Numbered from the stretch's first letter, positions 36,419-48,599 are shown. The stretch is DNA of 64,000 nt from Clarkia xantiana subsp. parviflora (GCA_036873135.1 JAPTYO010000020.1:4890081-4954080), one strand, 5' to 3'. Made by a program: numbers and translations. The notes: generated by a model not told the origin, from the sequence alone.

Positions 36419-36617
36419 AGCGTCGGAAGGACGTACGAAGTCATCTCAAATGGTGCATCGGAACGTTCTGAGTAACGAGTTTAAAGTCGCTTTAAATAAG
36501 TGCAAACGATTATCGGGACCAAAACAGATGAAAAGAAACTGTTTATATAAAGGCTCGAAGGCCTAAGAGTTCCGATATAAAAGATAAAGAGAATACAAGG
36601 ACTAAAAACATAAAGCG

Positions 36618-39326
36618 CTAAGCTTGGTCCTTGTTGGAGGTCGGATCTTCACCAGCATTGGAGGGAGCAGGATTCGGAGGGACCTGGGCAGAAGGCTCCG
36701 CAGTCTGTGGAGTCGGGTCCGCAGCATCGGCCTCATCGCTCTCCGCGGGGAGGTTGAAGTATTTCTCGGCGAAGGGGGCAAGGGTCTCGGACTTCTTAAA
36801 GTCGATGGAGCCCTCGTGTGCCGTGTAAAGTTCCTCGATGGCGTTGAATAGAACGTTCTCCATCTCGGCCTTGCAGTACCCCACGGCATCCGCCTTGAAA
36901 TCTTCAGAGTCCCGATACTCCTCACGACCCCGCAGACGACCCTCCTCGTGGGCCTGAGCCTTTGCCTCAGCCAGCTTGGCAGAAAATTCAGCCTTCTCGG
37001 CTTCGAATCTTGCCTTGGCCTCCGCGAGAGCATCCACGAAAGTACCCTTCTCATGAAGGAGCTGCTTCTTCTCCGCCTCATGCCGCTGATGTTCTACCTG
37101 CATCATCCTTTGCTCCCGACGCAGGACAACCTCATGATCTTGAACCTGCTTAAGCAGGCCCTTGGCCATCTCGTCAAGAAGAGCCTTCTCCTTGGCCATC
37201 TTATTCTTGGCCGCCACAGCCTCGTTGAGGTCTGCCTGGAGCTTGGCCAGCACGTCGGGGTTCGACTTAGCTTCAGCCTCCTCCAAAGCACCCTTCAGAG
37301 CCAGGGCAATGCCAAAGCAGCGCTTCTGGTCTGCGGTTTCCTAAGGCCTAAGGAAAAAAGATTAGAATCCGATGGTCGAAGGCAAAGACAATGAAGAAAA
37401 CAAAGCAAAGGTAAAATGTTACCTCCATCCGACGGACGGCCATAGCGCGGAACTCCTCTTCAATGTCCTCCCGCGCCAAGGAAATTGGCTGCTTCAAAGC
37501 GGGAGGAATTGACCCTGCCAGCAGATGCAGGGCCAAGTCAGGCTGAAGGTTCCCCCGTAGCAGAGGAACCCCTTGAAGAGATTCGATCGGATGCCAAGGA
37601 ATCATCGCTTGGTCGGGGGTGTAAATCTTGTAAAGATTTTCATCCATCGGAAGAGGAGGGATAACCCCGGCATCATCAGTGGGAGGAGCTACCTCAGTCG
37701 GAGGAGGCTCAGGAGTAGGAGTGCGGAGCTCGGGAGGAGGGCTCCGGGACACGTCCCTCACGACGGGCCTCAGGCTGCTTTGTCCTGACCTGCGGCGGGG
37801 AAGCAGGGCACCCTCATTGGGTTCCTCGGAGGAAGGAGAGGCCTCCAAATCAGTCACCTGACGGAACTGGGCTTCCGTCGGGGTATCCTCCAGCATCAGC
37901 TCTTGCGGAGCCGCAGTCTCCGCTGGAGTGGTAGCCTTCGTCGGAGCAGGAACCTCTGATGGACCTGTGGTGGCAGGACGAATGAAGTCAGGAAGGGTGC
38001 CACGAGAACACCAGAGGAGTCGAGACTCGAGGTACTGATCCTTTCCGAAGTAGTTGTAGTACCCCGCCTTGAGAACGCGGGGGGTTTCCCCTTGAAGGAT
38101 ATACTTGATTTCTCGAACCCGCGTTTTTCGATCAGCGGGGATAAACTTCTTAGGAACCAGTGTCATATATTTTTTAATAGCACGGCGGACACGCTTAGCT
38201 TCCTCGGCGGTAGTAACCCCGAAGGCTTGATCAATTTCCTCCCTCCTGGCTCGCTTGGCCACGACCTGTTCTTCGGTCGGAGGGGCAGCAGATGGAGTGG
38301 CAGAAGAGGAGGCGCCCTTCTTCAGCGACTTTCGCTTCCTCTTGGATCCACCAGGGACGGCGTCAGTCTCGCCCTGCTTCAACATGAGACTAGTCAGCAG
38401 AGATGCCTTCTTGGCTGCAAAAGTAAAAGATAAGGTGGTTAGAAGCATTACCCAGATGACTAAATCCTTAGAAACAGAATCGAGGAGTCGGACTCCGATG
38501 AGAATCAAGTCCTTCTCCATGAGCTTGTTGGCGTCAAGAGGTATGAAGGAGTCTCCCCAACGATAGAGCTGAACCATTTGAAGAGTATTGAGGTTATCCT
38601 CAGTATAGACCTCGAGCTTGGGGGCAGGCTCCGCTACAACCTCCCATTGGGGCCATGGGACAGAGCTGTGTTGGACGAAGAAGTAATACTTCTTCCATCC
38701 GCTGTTGTCAGACCCCAAGTCACGAATCAGCACCCGATCCTTGTGGAACTTCCAAGTCTCGCTATCCCAGCCAAAACGTGAAAGTTGCTCCTTTATCCAC
38801 TTGGGGAGTCGGGGGGAGAAGGAGCAGACACCAGCCTTGTTGCACTTCATTCCGTAAAAAGTACGGAAGAGTAGTAGACTATACGTCCACTGCTGGCGGT
38901 GGCATAGAAGTTGGAAGGCATTCCACACGCGGATGGCGTGTGGAGAGAAGGTACAAGGTTGCGTCTTGTAGAAATTGCACATCTCCACCAGGTTCCCGCA
39001 GAAGGGGAATCGAATCCCCGCGCTTATCTGGCCGACAGAGACGAACACTTCTCCTGCTCGAGGACGCGTGACGATATGCTTCCTCCTGATGGCAGACTGA
39101 GACTCATGGGGGAAACGAGGTTCCCAATCCGAGGTAATGCACCCCTCTCTAAGGGCAACCTCATATGAAGTCTCAGAAATCTCATTGACAGCGAATTCAA
39201 AGGTGAAAGGGGTCCTAGCCTCAGAACTAGCTTCGTCTAAAAACGGTTACAAACAAGAAGATTTGAGAAGAGAAGAGTAAACATCAACAAATCATGAAAA
39301 CAGAGAAGAGAATCCTTACCAGACAT
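36618..39326 (-). CDS. Antisense gene inside the retrotransposon (three exons, Transposase_28-like N-terminus)
   Basis: Minus-strand exons are 39326-39320 (ATGTCTG), 39236-37423 and 37340-36618. Intron 1 (83 bp) has GTAAGG...TTTAG and intron 2 (82 bp) GTAACA...CTTAG. Joining them gives one 847-residue frame that starts MSDEASSEAR. The N-terminal third (PCTFSPHAIRVWNAF; SGWKKYYFFV) resembles the 'putative gypsy type transposon' domain found in antisense frames of Tat-lineage elements. A basic patch (GGSKRKRKSLKKG), a Pro/Ser/Thr-rich middle and an Ala/Glu/Lys-rich coiled coil in exon 3 follow. The role is unknown; known relatives are described only as extra ORFs. A retained intron-like stretch (about 38418-38480) is in frame. 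A TATA box lies 161 bases upstream. Confidence 0.75.
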
Positions 39327-39486
39327 GATGGATGATTGCCGAAAGAAGATGAAGAAAAGATCGGAAGATCGAAGGCCTTGGATCACTTGAAACAGCAGAA
39401 AGAACTTGGAGGAAAAGCTTCGAGCGCAAGGATGGCAGAAATTAGGAACGTGGAGAAGAAGAAGTGAATAATGCCAGGGTTCCGGC

Positions 39487-39494
39487 TTTTATAA
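39487..39494 (-). promoter_or_regulatory. TATA box for the antisense gene
   Basis: tataaaag on the minus strand, 161 bases before the ATG at 39326, followed by a purine- and pyrimidine-mixed leader. The same box and surroundings are kept in copy 1 at 11786-11793. This argues for a promoter separate from the LTRs. Confidence 0.55.
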
Positions 39495-39896
39495 GCAAAA
39501 AGACAAACCCAACGGGCTTAATCTGGACCGTTGAAGACGAAACGATTTAATCTTGACCGTCGAAGACGGAGGGACAGTACGGAAGAGACGTGGTGACGTA
39601 AAAAGAACTTTCTCTATCCCCAGCATTTAATGCTGCAGTAACCGAGGAGTCTCCTCGGATTTGGCAACTGCCCATGGAGTCCAGTGGGCCCGAAGTAATC
39701 ATGAGTGAGAGACTCTGTCATATGACAACCACGCGCAAGGCAAAAGCCTCCGACTGAGGTACACAGAAATGTAAAGATAAAAGCCTCCGACGGCGGTATC
39801 GGGAGGTATGAAGACAAAAGCCTCCGACAGCGAGGTCAGAGGATCTGGAACTGGAAGACACGACGAACTAAAAGTCCCCCATGGCTTGGGGGCAAA

Positions 39897-40657
39897 TGAT
39901 GGGTTCCGATGGAATCGTTAGCCTCGTTAACAGCCAATGGACGGCGAGTAGGTCCAGTAGGCCTCGTGAAAGGCCGGGAAGGCCCAGAGGCCCAGTACGA
40001 AGGGTCCCGACTTTAGCGGTCCCGATGTATGAGCTGAATGCTCCCGACAAAAAGCCTCTGAGTAGGCCCCGATATGCCTTAGTAAAGGCCCCGATAATAA
40101 AAGCCCCGCAGAGGCTGGACCTGTCTCGTGAGACAAAGGGTCCTGGGTGGTGATCTAGAATGAGATAACTCTGGAGTCCCCGACAGGAGTCGAGACTTGT
40201 GATCCGAGGATAAAGACCGAGAAACCCGCCTACTAGATAGATTAGTGGGAGACGGTTAAAGATACAGATAAGTCCCCCGAGATACGCAGGGCGTGCCCGA
40301 GATACGCGGAAGTATGGGTAAGATACGCGGAGCGTGGGGCGAGATATACGGAATCCCGACCGAGATATGCGGAATCGTGGCGAGATACACGGAATCATGG
40401 GCAAAACGGCCAATCACGGTCACAGGTAACTGAGTGACTTCCCTTCCTATATAAAGAAGGAAGTTACTCAGAAAACACAAGCTATCTAATACGTACTTAG
40501 ATTACTGCTGCCACCCCATTGATCATATACTCATTTAAGCATCGGAGAGGGATTCTGGGTCACCACCCAGGTCATCCCCTTTTGCAGGATTACGCGGAGC
40601 CCAAGAGTCCAGAGCATTCCGTCAAGGACGTAACGGAGCTTCGACCGTGATCCAACA
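39897..40657 (+). repeat. 3' LTR of Retand-like copy 2
   Basis: 761 bp, TG...CA, TATA box at 40448-40455, preceded by the purine tract cttgggggcaaa. It retains the 20-bp unit missing from the left LTR. Confidence 0.92.
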
Positions 40658-40758
40658 TATATAAAAATCAGTCATTTACTACCAAATAGATTAATAATCA
40701 GATACCCAGAAAATCAAACGTGAAGAACTGAGAATTAGGGAAGAAGAACGAAACTGAC

Positions 40759-40863
40759 AATGCAGATGATGATACCGATGATGGAGAGAATCAGAGAGAG
40801 GAAGGCGAAGGGAAGGCCAAGGAGAAAGCTTAGCGGCCTGCAGTCGCCGTCGTACCAGCACAT
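40759..40863 (-). CDS. First exon of a TAXIMIN-like signalling peptide gene (partial)
   Basis: Minus-strand ATG at 40863, then 35 codons with the pattern [20 protein letters not shown], the hallmark of plant TAXIMIN peptides (small cysteine-rich secreted or membrane-associated regulators of growth and specialised metabolism). Splice donor gtcagt follows at 40758. The Cys-rich second exon expected further along the minus strand is not visible: the right LTR border is only 100 bases away, and no matching exon was found left of the element at 29018. Either the gene was split by the retrotransposon and its 3' exon has decayed or lies elsewhere, or this is a gene fragment. An (AT)n run lies upstream at 40931-40951. 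Confidence 0.5.
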
Positions 40864-40986
40864 ATTCGGACCGAGATAAAGACGTATTAGCAGTGATTTG
40901 GCAGAGTGGGAGCAAAGCAGCATCAGAAGTATATATATATATATATATATAGAATCGGAAGGTGTTCCCGAGATTACTGAGGACAA

Positions 40987-41507
40987 CGAATTTGGGAATT
41001 GAAAAAATTCAATGAATTTGAAGAACCGAAGCGTCCTCTCTGAAAGAACTCAAAGTGAAGCTTCCCGACCCCTTCATTGAATGAATTCAGAATTGAAGTG
41101 AATTAATTGAAGGCAATAGAATTGGAGTAGACTTTCTCCCTCAGCTCAGATCTAGATTCTTCACGCTACTGCATAAGGTCCCGCAGCTCCTAACTGACTG
41201 CATCGGAGGAAGGAAATCTGAAATCCTAGCTCTACATTGCTTTTGCTATTCTCTTTCTACCTAAATTTTAATATATATATATATAGATATTACTAAGTTC
41301 AATTCAATCACCTACTTTTATAACTAACTTTTTTTTTTTAGTCCGACAAACCTGATATTTTAATCTAATTATCGCGAAAAAGTTTAGAACCTGAAATTTC
41401 TTTAGGTGAACCAAGTAAAAATCTAAATTAGGACAAGCTATCATTAATCTTTGTGTCACTTATGTAATAAGTGATGATAATAATAACCACGATGACGCAA
41501 TATATAT
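40987..41507. other. Upstream of the TAXIMIN-like exon, nothing else recognised
   Basis: AT-rich sequence with short ta-repeats near 41271 and 41501. Part of it may be promoter or leader for the minus-strand exon. Confidence 0.35.
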
Positions 41508-42173
41508 ATATATTAAGGTATATTAATTATATTAAGATATAGGGTTAAGGGTCTTTTTGGTACCATATATTTGCAAAAAATACACTGTTCATACCAGTTG
41601 TATTTTTTTGTACCAAATTGGTACCACATGTTTCCATTTTGTACCGTTTGCATACCACCGTTAGTGTTCCGTAAAAAATGGTCGTTAAATGGCATGTGTC
41701 ATGCACGTGAGCAGCCCAAAATTTTCAATTTTGTTACAATTTAGTCCCTCTAATACATCCCTAACTTTTATTTTGTTCAATTTAGTCCTAAAATTTCAAA
41801 AACAAACCATTTTTCCCAATTGACCTAGCCGGACCTAGCCTAGGGCTAGGTCCAACCCTGGGTCGGAGCTAGGTCCGGCTAGGTCAATTTGGAAAAATGG
41901 TTTGGTTTTGAAATTTTAGGACTAAATTGAACAAAATAAAGTTAGGGATGTATTAGAGGGACTAAATTGTAACAAAATTGAAAGTTTTGGGCTGCTCACG
42001 TGCATGGCACATGCCATTTAACGGCCATTTTTGACGGAACACTAACGGCGGTATGCAAACAGTACAAAATGGAAACATGTGGTACCAATTTGGTACAAAA
42101 AAATATTAATCGTATGAACGGTGTATTTTTTACAAACATGTGATATATTAAGGTATATTAATTATATTAAGAT
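41508..42173 (+). repeat. 31-bp direct repeat flanking Mutator-like copy 2
   Basis: atatattaaggtatattaat followed by tatattaagat occurs at 41508-41538 and 42143-42173 without mismatch. It replaces the outer tip of the right arm. Confidence 0.85.
41542..42142. mobile_element. Mutator-like foldback element, copy 2, right end truncated
   Basis: Closely related to 691-1431, with the same arm words (ttggtaccacatg, gtaccgtttgcataccac, tttagtccctctaatac) in inverted orientation. The GC-rich core is much shorter. The last 20 or so bases of the right arm are missing. The element is flanked by a 31-bp direct repeat (41508-41538 and 42143-42173), far longer than the 9 bp expected for this superfamily. 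Confidence 0.85.
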
Positions 42174-42296
42174 TAGCAATGTGCCGCCATAGTATAGCAT
42201 TTATGTATATATATATATATATATATAATATATCTCGTATTCCTTCTCACGAAGGACTTCTCAAAACCAGCAATATACTTCACCATTTCCCAAGCC

Positions 42297-45200
42297 ATGG
42301 CAGCTTCATCGACAGCACTAGCAATCGACCGCCGCTACTCCACCCACCGCCGCCACCACCATCAACCACCTTCAACTTCCTTCATCCACTCCGTTTTCAA
42401 CTTCACCGTCAAAACCGCCGCCAGAACCCTAGTCTCCATCTCCTCCACCAACTCAAGCCCGTCGGACAAGTGGGGACCCACCGACCACCTCCGATTCGTG
42501 TTCATGCTCACCACCTGGCTCGCCCTCTGGTTCCTCAGGGTCCTTATGGACCACTTCCCTTCTTTTTGCGGCGCTAGTAATAATTACAGTACCCCGCTCA
42601 GCTATCAGTATCAGCTCCATGGCGGCGGCGGCGGTGGTGGGCCGGTGATAACGGATGTTGTGCCGTATGAGTATTCTCCGATGCTGACGTCATCTTCGTC
42701 GTTGGAATCGGCATCTGTTGTTCAGTCGACGCTTTCGGCATTGCTGCCGTCGAATTCAGTGCAAGGTTCGATGGATATAGTGCTTCATCAGGGAGCGGCG
42801 GAGCCGTGTGTTGATGCCATCGGCAGAGCTCTCACACATGTAAGTTATTTTTTTTACGATTATAATAAATAAATAAATTAAAGATATCATTTTGTACCGG
42901 AAAAAAAAAAGAGTGAGTTAGGGTAATAGTTGGACTTTTATCGTCCCAGTAGGTAATATTTGGACTTTTTATTCAAAGTTTGAAGTTTTTTTCTGATAAT
43001 AATTAAACTTAGCTACACTTAGCAACAACCTAGTATAGTGACGAAGAAGCCGAACTATTAAGTCAAATATATTTGCTTCCTATATACCTTAGATAAGAGT
43101 GAAACTAGATCCTTCGGATTGAATTTTTGCTTATTTCGGTCGGATATCTATATTTTCGGTCCGTTTATTTTTTTTAAAAAAATCAATAAAAAAATCATTT
43201 AAGGAAAAATGAAATGTTCGTTGGTAGTACAATTTTTTCGGTTCGATTTTTAGTTTAAATTGAAATTCCAAAATTGGCAACTACCATTATAAATTCTTAT
43301 CATTTTCATGAATTATATCAAATCGAAAAAAAAATCAAAACGAATATTTCGGATTTGGTTTTCTCAGCCCGGACCGATTTGATTTTCATCGGTTTTTCAG
43401 ACCCACCGAATTTTAATTTCACCCTACTGTAGGCGGTATCCGCATTAGACAGAAGTAGAGAATGATATGTATAGGAGTAAACGTTTCTAACTAGAAGAGC
43501 TTATGATTTTGGAATTTATATTTAGGAAAGTGAATCTAATTTTGTTTTATAAAGAACAATATTGTTCGTGTCTCCCCAACATCGGGAAGCACTCTTTATA
43601 TTTCATATAATATTATTATTATAGATATTCTATTTATAGAAAGCTGAAACTTGAAAGAGGAGACATTAATTAACGATTCTCATCCTTAGAAACTATATTG
43701 TTATTAATAATAATAATAATTAAAAATTGCACAAGTTTCTGTATAGAAGAATCTCAGCACCTCATAAGTTTTGATTGGTGGAATATTTCAGCATCCATTT
43801 TTTTGTATTTTCTTTTTTCAATGATGATTTATTTTTAAAATATAAGAACTTTAATATATTTCAATGTAAATGTTTCTGTTGAGTTGGAGTACGATGTCGT
43901 TTTGCTTGTGAAAAGAAGAGGCAGTGAATGGGACCGGAACAGTTGGTCGTGGCAGTCCCAACGGGACTCTGTTTCATGCAATAATGCATGCAGATGCTGA
44001 ATCCCCCCCTCTTTCAGTCCACGCAGCTGCTTAATTTTTATTCCTCTCCGGCTCTCCCTCACACTTGTTTCTTTATTATAATTTGTTATTTTTTTTAAAT
44101 AAATTGTGTTTATATATTTAGGGTAATATGTAGTGTTTTTGGGGCTAAAGGTAATATATATAATTTTGTCATATACAGTGCCGAAAATAGTAATTTATAA
44201 TAAAGATTCATAAGTAAAGATAATGGATCTTTAGGGTATTATTTACAATATATATATATTATTACGGAATATATTAGATAATGACATGGGTTTAAATTCA
44301 ATTTTAGATATTTTATCCTAAACGGGTAGTATTGTGACACGTTGTATAACTAGTGAATTTAAGATACTATCAATTTTTTTTTTTTTTAAATAATTTTAAT
44401 ATTTAAAAACATATTTATTTCATTTCATTTGTTATATATTATTATACTTTTAAATATTGTAATTAAAAATTTAATTTTTTTTACTGTACTATAATTTACA
44501 AATAACTTTTATGCGAAAGTAGATTTGAAAACCTTCTAAATTACAAATAATATTATATATTTTTTACGTAAACTACTTTAATATATATTTTTAACAACAA
44601 AATATATATGGTAATATATTAATTTAAAATATGAATATCCATAGAAAACTCGAGTAGACTAATTTTGTATGAATAAATATCATGCAAAAATGATGGTTAA
44701 TGACTACTGTATATACATATTTCTCATTTTAGTTAATAAGTAAAGTACATGTTACAAGTAGCATGCTTACTCTACACTTAGACTATTAATTTATATTTGC
44801 ATCGGGTCATTCACAAAGTGTAAAATGTCAATTATAAATATTTTTTTTGTTAAGAGTTTTAACGGATTATGAATCTGTCCTTTTAGACTTAGTTAAGGGT
44901 GCTGAATCATTCATTATTAGATTGTTACAAGTACTTATGTTTGCACATAAAAAATGATATATAATTTATTAAATCTAACGATTAATGAATTTTTTTTCTT
45001 CTTAAATTAAATAAACAAGACATTAGGGCTGTTAAGTGAGATCCCTGCTACGTCAAGAAAGTACCAGTTCACACTAGCGATGGCCGACCGAATCATGGAC
45101 GAAAACGCCCGAGACGGCCACGTGGAGCTCCTCCACATCAACCGTGTGGCCCTCTCAACCACCTTCGCCCGAACCTCCGCTCTCCTCCACCGCTCCCTCC

Positions 45201-46720
45201 AACGAATCCACGACCGCGACAAGGGCGGGTGGCCCACACAAGTAGCCCAGTCCCTCCCTTTGGGCTCCTACATTGTCCCTTATGTCAAGGGAGTCAACTT
45301 CTGCCTCGCCGCTCTCCTCAGGTTCACCAGTAACGACGGTGGCGGCGGCCGTCGCGGGTCGGTGTATGGCGGCGGCGGTGGTGGTATGGAGGAGGAGGAT
45401 GGGGAGGTGGTGGCGGAGAAGCTAGGGCAAGAGCTGCTGTGGATTGCTACGAAGATGAGGGATTATGGGGTGGTGGATGAAGCGTTGCAGCAGTGGAGCT
45501 TCGCCTCGGGTTTGGCGTCGGCGAGTCTTACAGCTAGTCCTAGGGTTCAGGGCTTTGTCATCAAGACCTTCGGTAAGTATGTTTCGGTCTCCGCGTTTGC
45601 AACTTTTTATTAATGGTTAGCGGTTTCAGGTGCTCTTTAATTTTAAGTTATTTTGAAACTAGATCAGTGCTAAATGGTTTTTAACATCCGTTACTTTGAA
45701 TCGTAACAGAACTGTTTGATTTGAAACTGTTTGGAAGTGATCATCAGTTCTAGGTAGGAGTTTCAATGAGACGGGGCGGGTTTGACCAATTCTGGAACCG
45801 TCCTGCGGGTCAAAAAATTTATCCCATACCCGTCCCATCTGTATTAGTTATGAACATAATCACAGTCCCAAGTTTGCACCATCTTACTTCTAGGTTTCTC
45901 AGATTTAAATGTTTTATTTTCGTTGCTTTTAGGTTTATCGTTGGTTTTTTTTTTGGTTAAATTTGACGGATTTTGGTATTATTTTCTTCAATTCATGATG
46001 CCAATTAAGTTTAATTGAACCTTAATTTTTTCATAAGTTCTTCAATTTCACTATATGTACGCAATATTTGGCAGAATTGTCATTTTATTTTTTGCTCTTA
46101 TTGAAAAATTTTATGAAACCATTGGATTAAACTCCGGCAAACTTAACAAAAACAGGTGGAAAATCAAAAAGTAACGAAAACGAAATTAGGAACACCTATT
46201 AGTAACAATTTAAATTTGAGACACCTAAAACAACATGATGCAGTTTACATTATATGAAAATGTTTCAGCAGCTAGTAGTGGTTTGTCCAAACCTCCAAAG
46301 TTGAACTAATAAGTTGCTAATTAACTTTTAATTGCATCAATCTAAACATTTTCAATTTTTTTCCTGCCCAATAATTTGCCACTTGATTAATTTAACCATC
46401 CTTGTTATGTAGCGGTATTGTTCGGGGAGCTAGTGCAAGACCGGTTCGTGGCGCCGCAACACGTGAAGTTCGGGATGCTACTGCTGTGGCTTCCATTATG
46501 CTGTCATTCTAGTAACGGACTATCATACCCGATCCTGACCCGATTCGAAAAGATCGAGATCGAGCAAGCAATGGATGCAGTGATCGACACCTTGCCCTAC
46601 ACGGATCAAGAACTGATCCTCACCAATTGGCTCCAAGACTACGCCGTGTCGATCTCTGATTGGCCGAACCTCCAGGGTGCATATGATCGGTGGTGCCATT
46701 GTAGCCGCAAGTCGGTTTAG
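42297..46720 (+). CDS. Plant-specific protein of unknown function (three exons)
   Basis: Exons are 42297-42839, 45020-45572 and 46413-46720 (181 codons; 553 nt; 308 nt), joining in phase to 467 residues. Splice sites are gtaagt/caag and gtaagt/tgtag. The N-terminus is His/Ser-rich. Residues 66-84 form a hydrophobic helix (FVFMLTTWLALWFLRVLM). The middle has a conserved-looking block (SRKYQFTLAMADRIMDENAR) and a Gly-rich low-complexity insert. The C-terminus (RFEKIEIEQAMDAVIDTLP; ILTNWLQDYAVSISDWPNLQ) looks strongly conserved. I recognise the pattern from uncharacterised plant proteins, some of them annotated near BTB/POZ families, but cannot give a function. Intron 1 is 2.2 kb and AT-rich. 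Intron 2 contains a small GC-rich hAT-like fragment near 45766. Confidence 0.8.
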
Positions 46721-46930
46721 TTCCGTAGAAGGTGAACCGTCAGATATATGATGTTATTTTCATGTTATATTGGATTCTAAAGAATAAATGTGTCTCGTGT
46801 TTTTTAGTGTTGGGGAAATTGAGAGGCGCGGCTTATATTACTTTTAGAAGGTGTTTGTGTTGTACGTGATCATAAAAATATGTGTAATAAGGTAGCTTTT
46901 CATACATCTTCATGTTTCTTAGGTTATATA

Positions 46931-47574
46931 TAGGGATGGCAACGGGTCTCGGGGCCCCGCTGACCCGCGGGGCCCCGACCCGGTTTTGACCCGCCGACCC
47001 GCCGACCCGCGGGTCACGGGTCGGGTCCGGGGCGGGTCGGGCTCGGGGCGGGGCGGGTCCGGGTCTAGAGACCCGGGGCCCCGTAGACCCGCCCCGAAAT
47101 CCATATGTATATAATTTTTTTTTTTTTAATTTTTTTATGTTAATATGATCTAACATTTAATAAAAAAATATGGTTAATATAGTACCTATATAAATAACAT
47201 GGACCAAATAAATTTATATTTAGATTATTAGGATTTGTTAATTTGGTGTTTGGATTTAAATTTGTATTTGTAATGAATTTGATGTGTTTGTTGTTTATAT
47301 TTGATTGATGTTAGATTTATGTTTTGAATTTATATATAATGTAATATTTTGACAAAAAAAAATTGTATTTAATATTAAAAAGTTTAAAAAAAAAAAAAAA
47401 ATCGTTCATATGACGGGGCGGGTCGGGGCCCCGCGGGTCGACCCGCGGGATTGTTGACCCGACCCGACCCGACCCGAAAGGCCCACTTGGCCGGGGCCGG
47501 GTCAGCCAGGCCGACCCGCGGGGCGGGTCCGGGGCTGCAAAAACCCGCCCCGACCCGCCCCGTTGCCATCCCTA
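46931..47574. mobile_element. hAT-like MITE with GC-rich ends and perfect 8-bp duplication
   Basis: Ends are tagggatggcaacgggtc and its inverted counterpart at 47557-47574 (gttgccatcccta). Exact 8-bp flanks gttatata lie at 46923-46930 and 47575-47582. Both arms are arrays of gacccgccgacccgcggg-type words, while the centre (47100-47400) is A/T-rich. There is no coding capacity. It lies about 200 bases past the stop of the unknown gene, so it may sit in or near its 3' UTR. Confidence 0.88.
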
Positions 47575-47744
47575 GTTATATATGGTTAGAGTCTGAATTT
47601 AGTTATATAAATATGATCAAACTGAGCTGAAATCTAGATCGTCGAGATAAGTGTTGGAAACTAAATTTATTTATTGAAATAATTAAGTTGAACAGATTGT
47701 AGATACAAAATGATGATGCAAAGCGGTTAATGTTCACGTAATTC

Positions 47745-48010
47745 CACTACAAGAAAAATCGATTTTATCTACCGCAAAATTGCTGACCGAGCCGGCGGTC
47801 GGGAATAAATTACCGTTTTCCGACTGAATTACGTCTGATTCGACCGAAAAAGTGCTCCTGACTTTTTACAGATAGACTTTCCCGACCTATTCTGCCGGAA
47901 AGCACCCGATCGGAACGAAATAAAAACCATCCACTGGTGCCTGACGCCCCTTGCACGGCCGGAGATTCCCTTTCGCTTTGCCGACCGATTTTATTACAAA
48001 ATGAATTTTC
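47745..48010 (+). mobile_element. CACTA-like terminus (one end)
   Basis: cactacaagaaaaatcgatt is the standard terminal motif of plant CACTA (En/Spm) elements. It is followed by subterminal repeats of ccgac/gtcgg words. No inverted partner was found to the right, so only one end, or a truncated element, is present. Confidence 0.6.
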
Positions 48011-48599
48011 CAGCCTATCGATGTTCGTCGTTTCTGTTGAATTGTGTTGCAAAGATATCTCAGTCTTGTGTCAACATAGTACGAGTATAAGGGAATGTTA
48101 AATACTTTTGTATATCAAAGTCTCGGCATAACTCAAGGCTGAGCAACAAGCTATTCGGAGTCCAAATGGGTATCCTATTCCCCCCGTTCTGCACGTTCAT
48201 TTAAAATGAATTCAACAGTCAATTGGTAAGTTCCTCCTGAAATTGTAATTACAATTATAGATTGTGTGACGACGTCGGGGTTACACTGGTGTGTACAATT
48301 TTGATTTTAGGTACTTCGACGAGAAATATTCTGGATGGTGAGGTAGGGCTGATACAAACTGCGTTTGACGTATGGGGTGGGAGGTTTTCCCGATGGTTGT
48401 ATTTGGGATGTGAAGTTGGAACAGAAAAGAGACTCTGACAATGAGATCACAGAATTGAGATTCTGACAATCCTGCGTGTCGGGTCGACAATCCAAATAGC
48501 CAACTTACGGGTAGATTTCCTTCCTTCGTGATTCGACAGTCTCTTTCCGTAATCCGCTTCCTCGCACTTTCTTCGCAGTCCGTACTCTCGTGAACCTGC

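Larger units (their letters stand above)
29018..40657 (+). mobile_element. Ty3/gypsy LTR retrotransposon, Tat/Retand-like, copy 2, with antisense gene
   Basis: 11,640 bp. LTRs lie at 29018-29754 and 39897-40657 (tgatgggttcc ... tccaaca). Flanks tagat (29013-29017) and tatat (40658-40662) match at 4 of 5 positions, so the target duplication is imperfect or mutated. Inside, in order: gag (broken), a long pol frame, two tandem arrays, a minus-strand gene with its own TATA box, a purine tract ending gggggcaaa and the 3' LTR. The LTRs differ by roughly nine substitutions and a 20-bp deletion in the left one, slightly more than in copy 1. It closely matches copy 1 across gag-pol but keeps the antisense gene and has lost the primer-binding site. 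Confidence 0.93.

Noticed and set aside
36010..36444. Minus-strand 144-codon frame with an 11-residue repeat, plus its sense counterpart
   Set aside because: A by-product of the 33-bp tandem array (33 is divisible by three). No start context and no conservation of length between the two elements.
38418..38480. A further intron in the antisense gene
   Set aside because: There is a good acceptor (cttttgcag) and branch-like cttctaac on the minus strand, but the in-phase donors I could find give a stop or need a weaker acceptor. The stretch is open in frame, so it was left as exon.
45766..45835. Complete GC-rich hAT-like element in intron 2 of the unknown gene
   Set aside because: Only one short gacggggcgggttt-type stretch. 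No second end or target duplication is visible.
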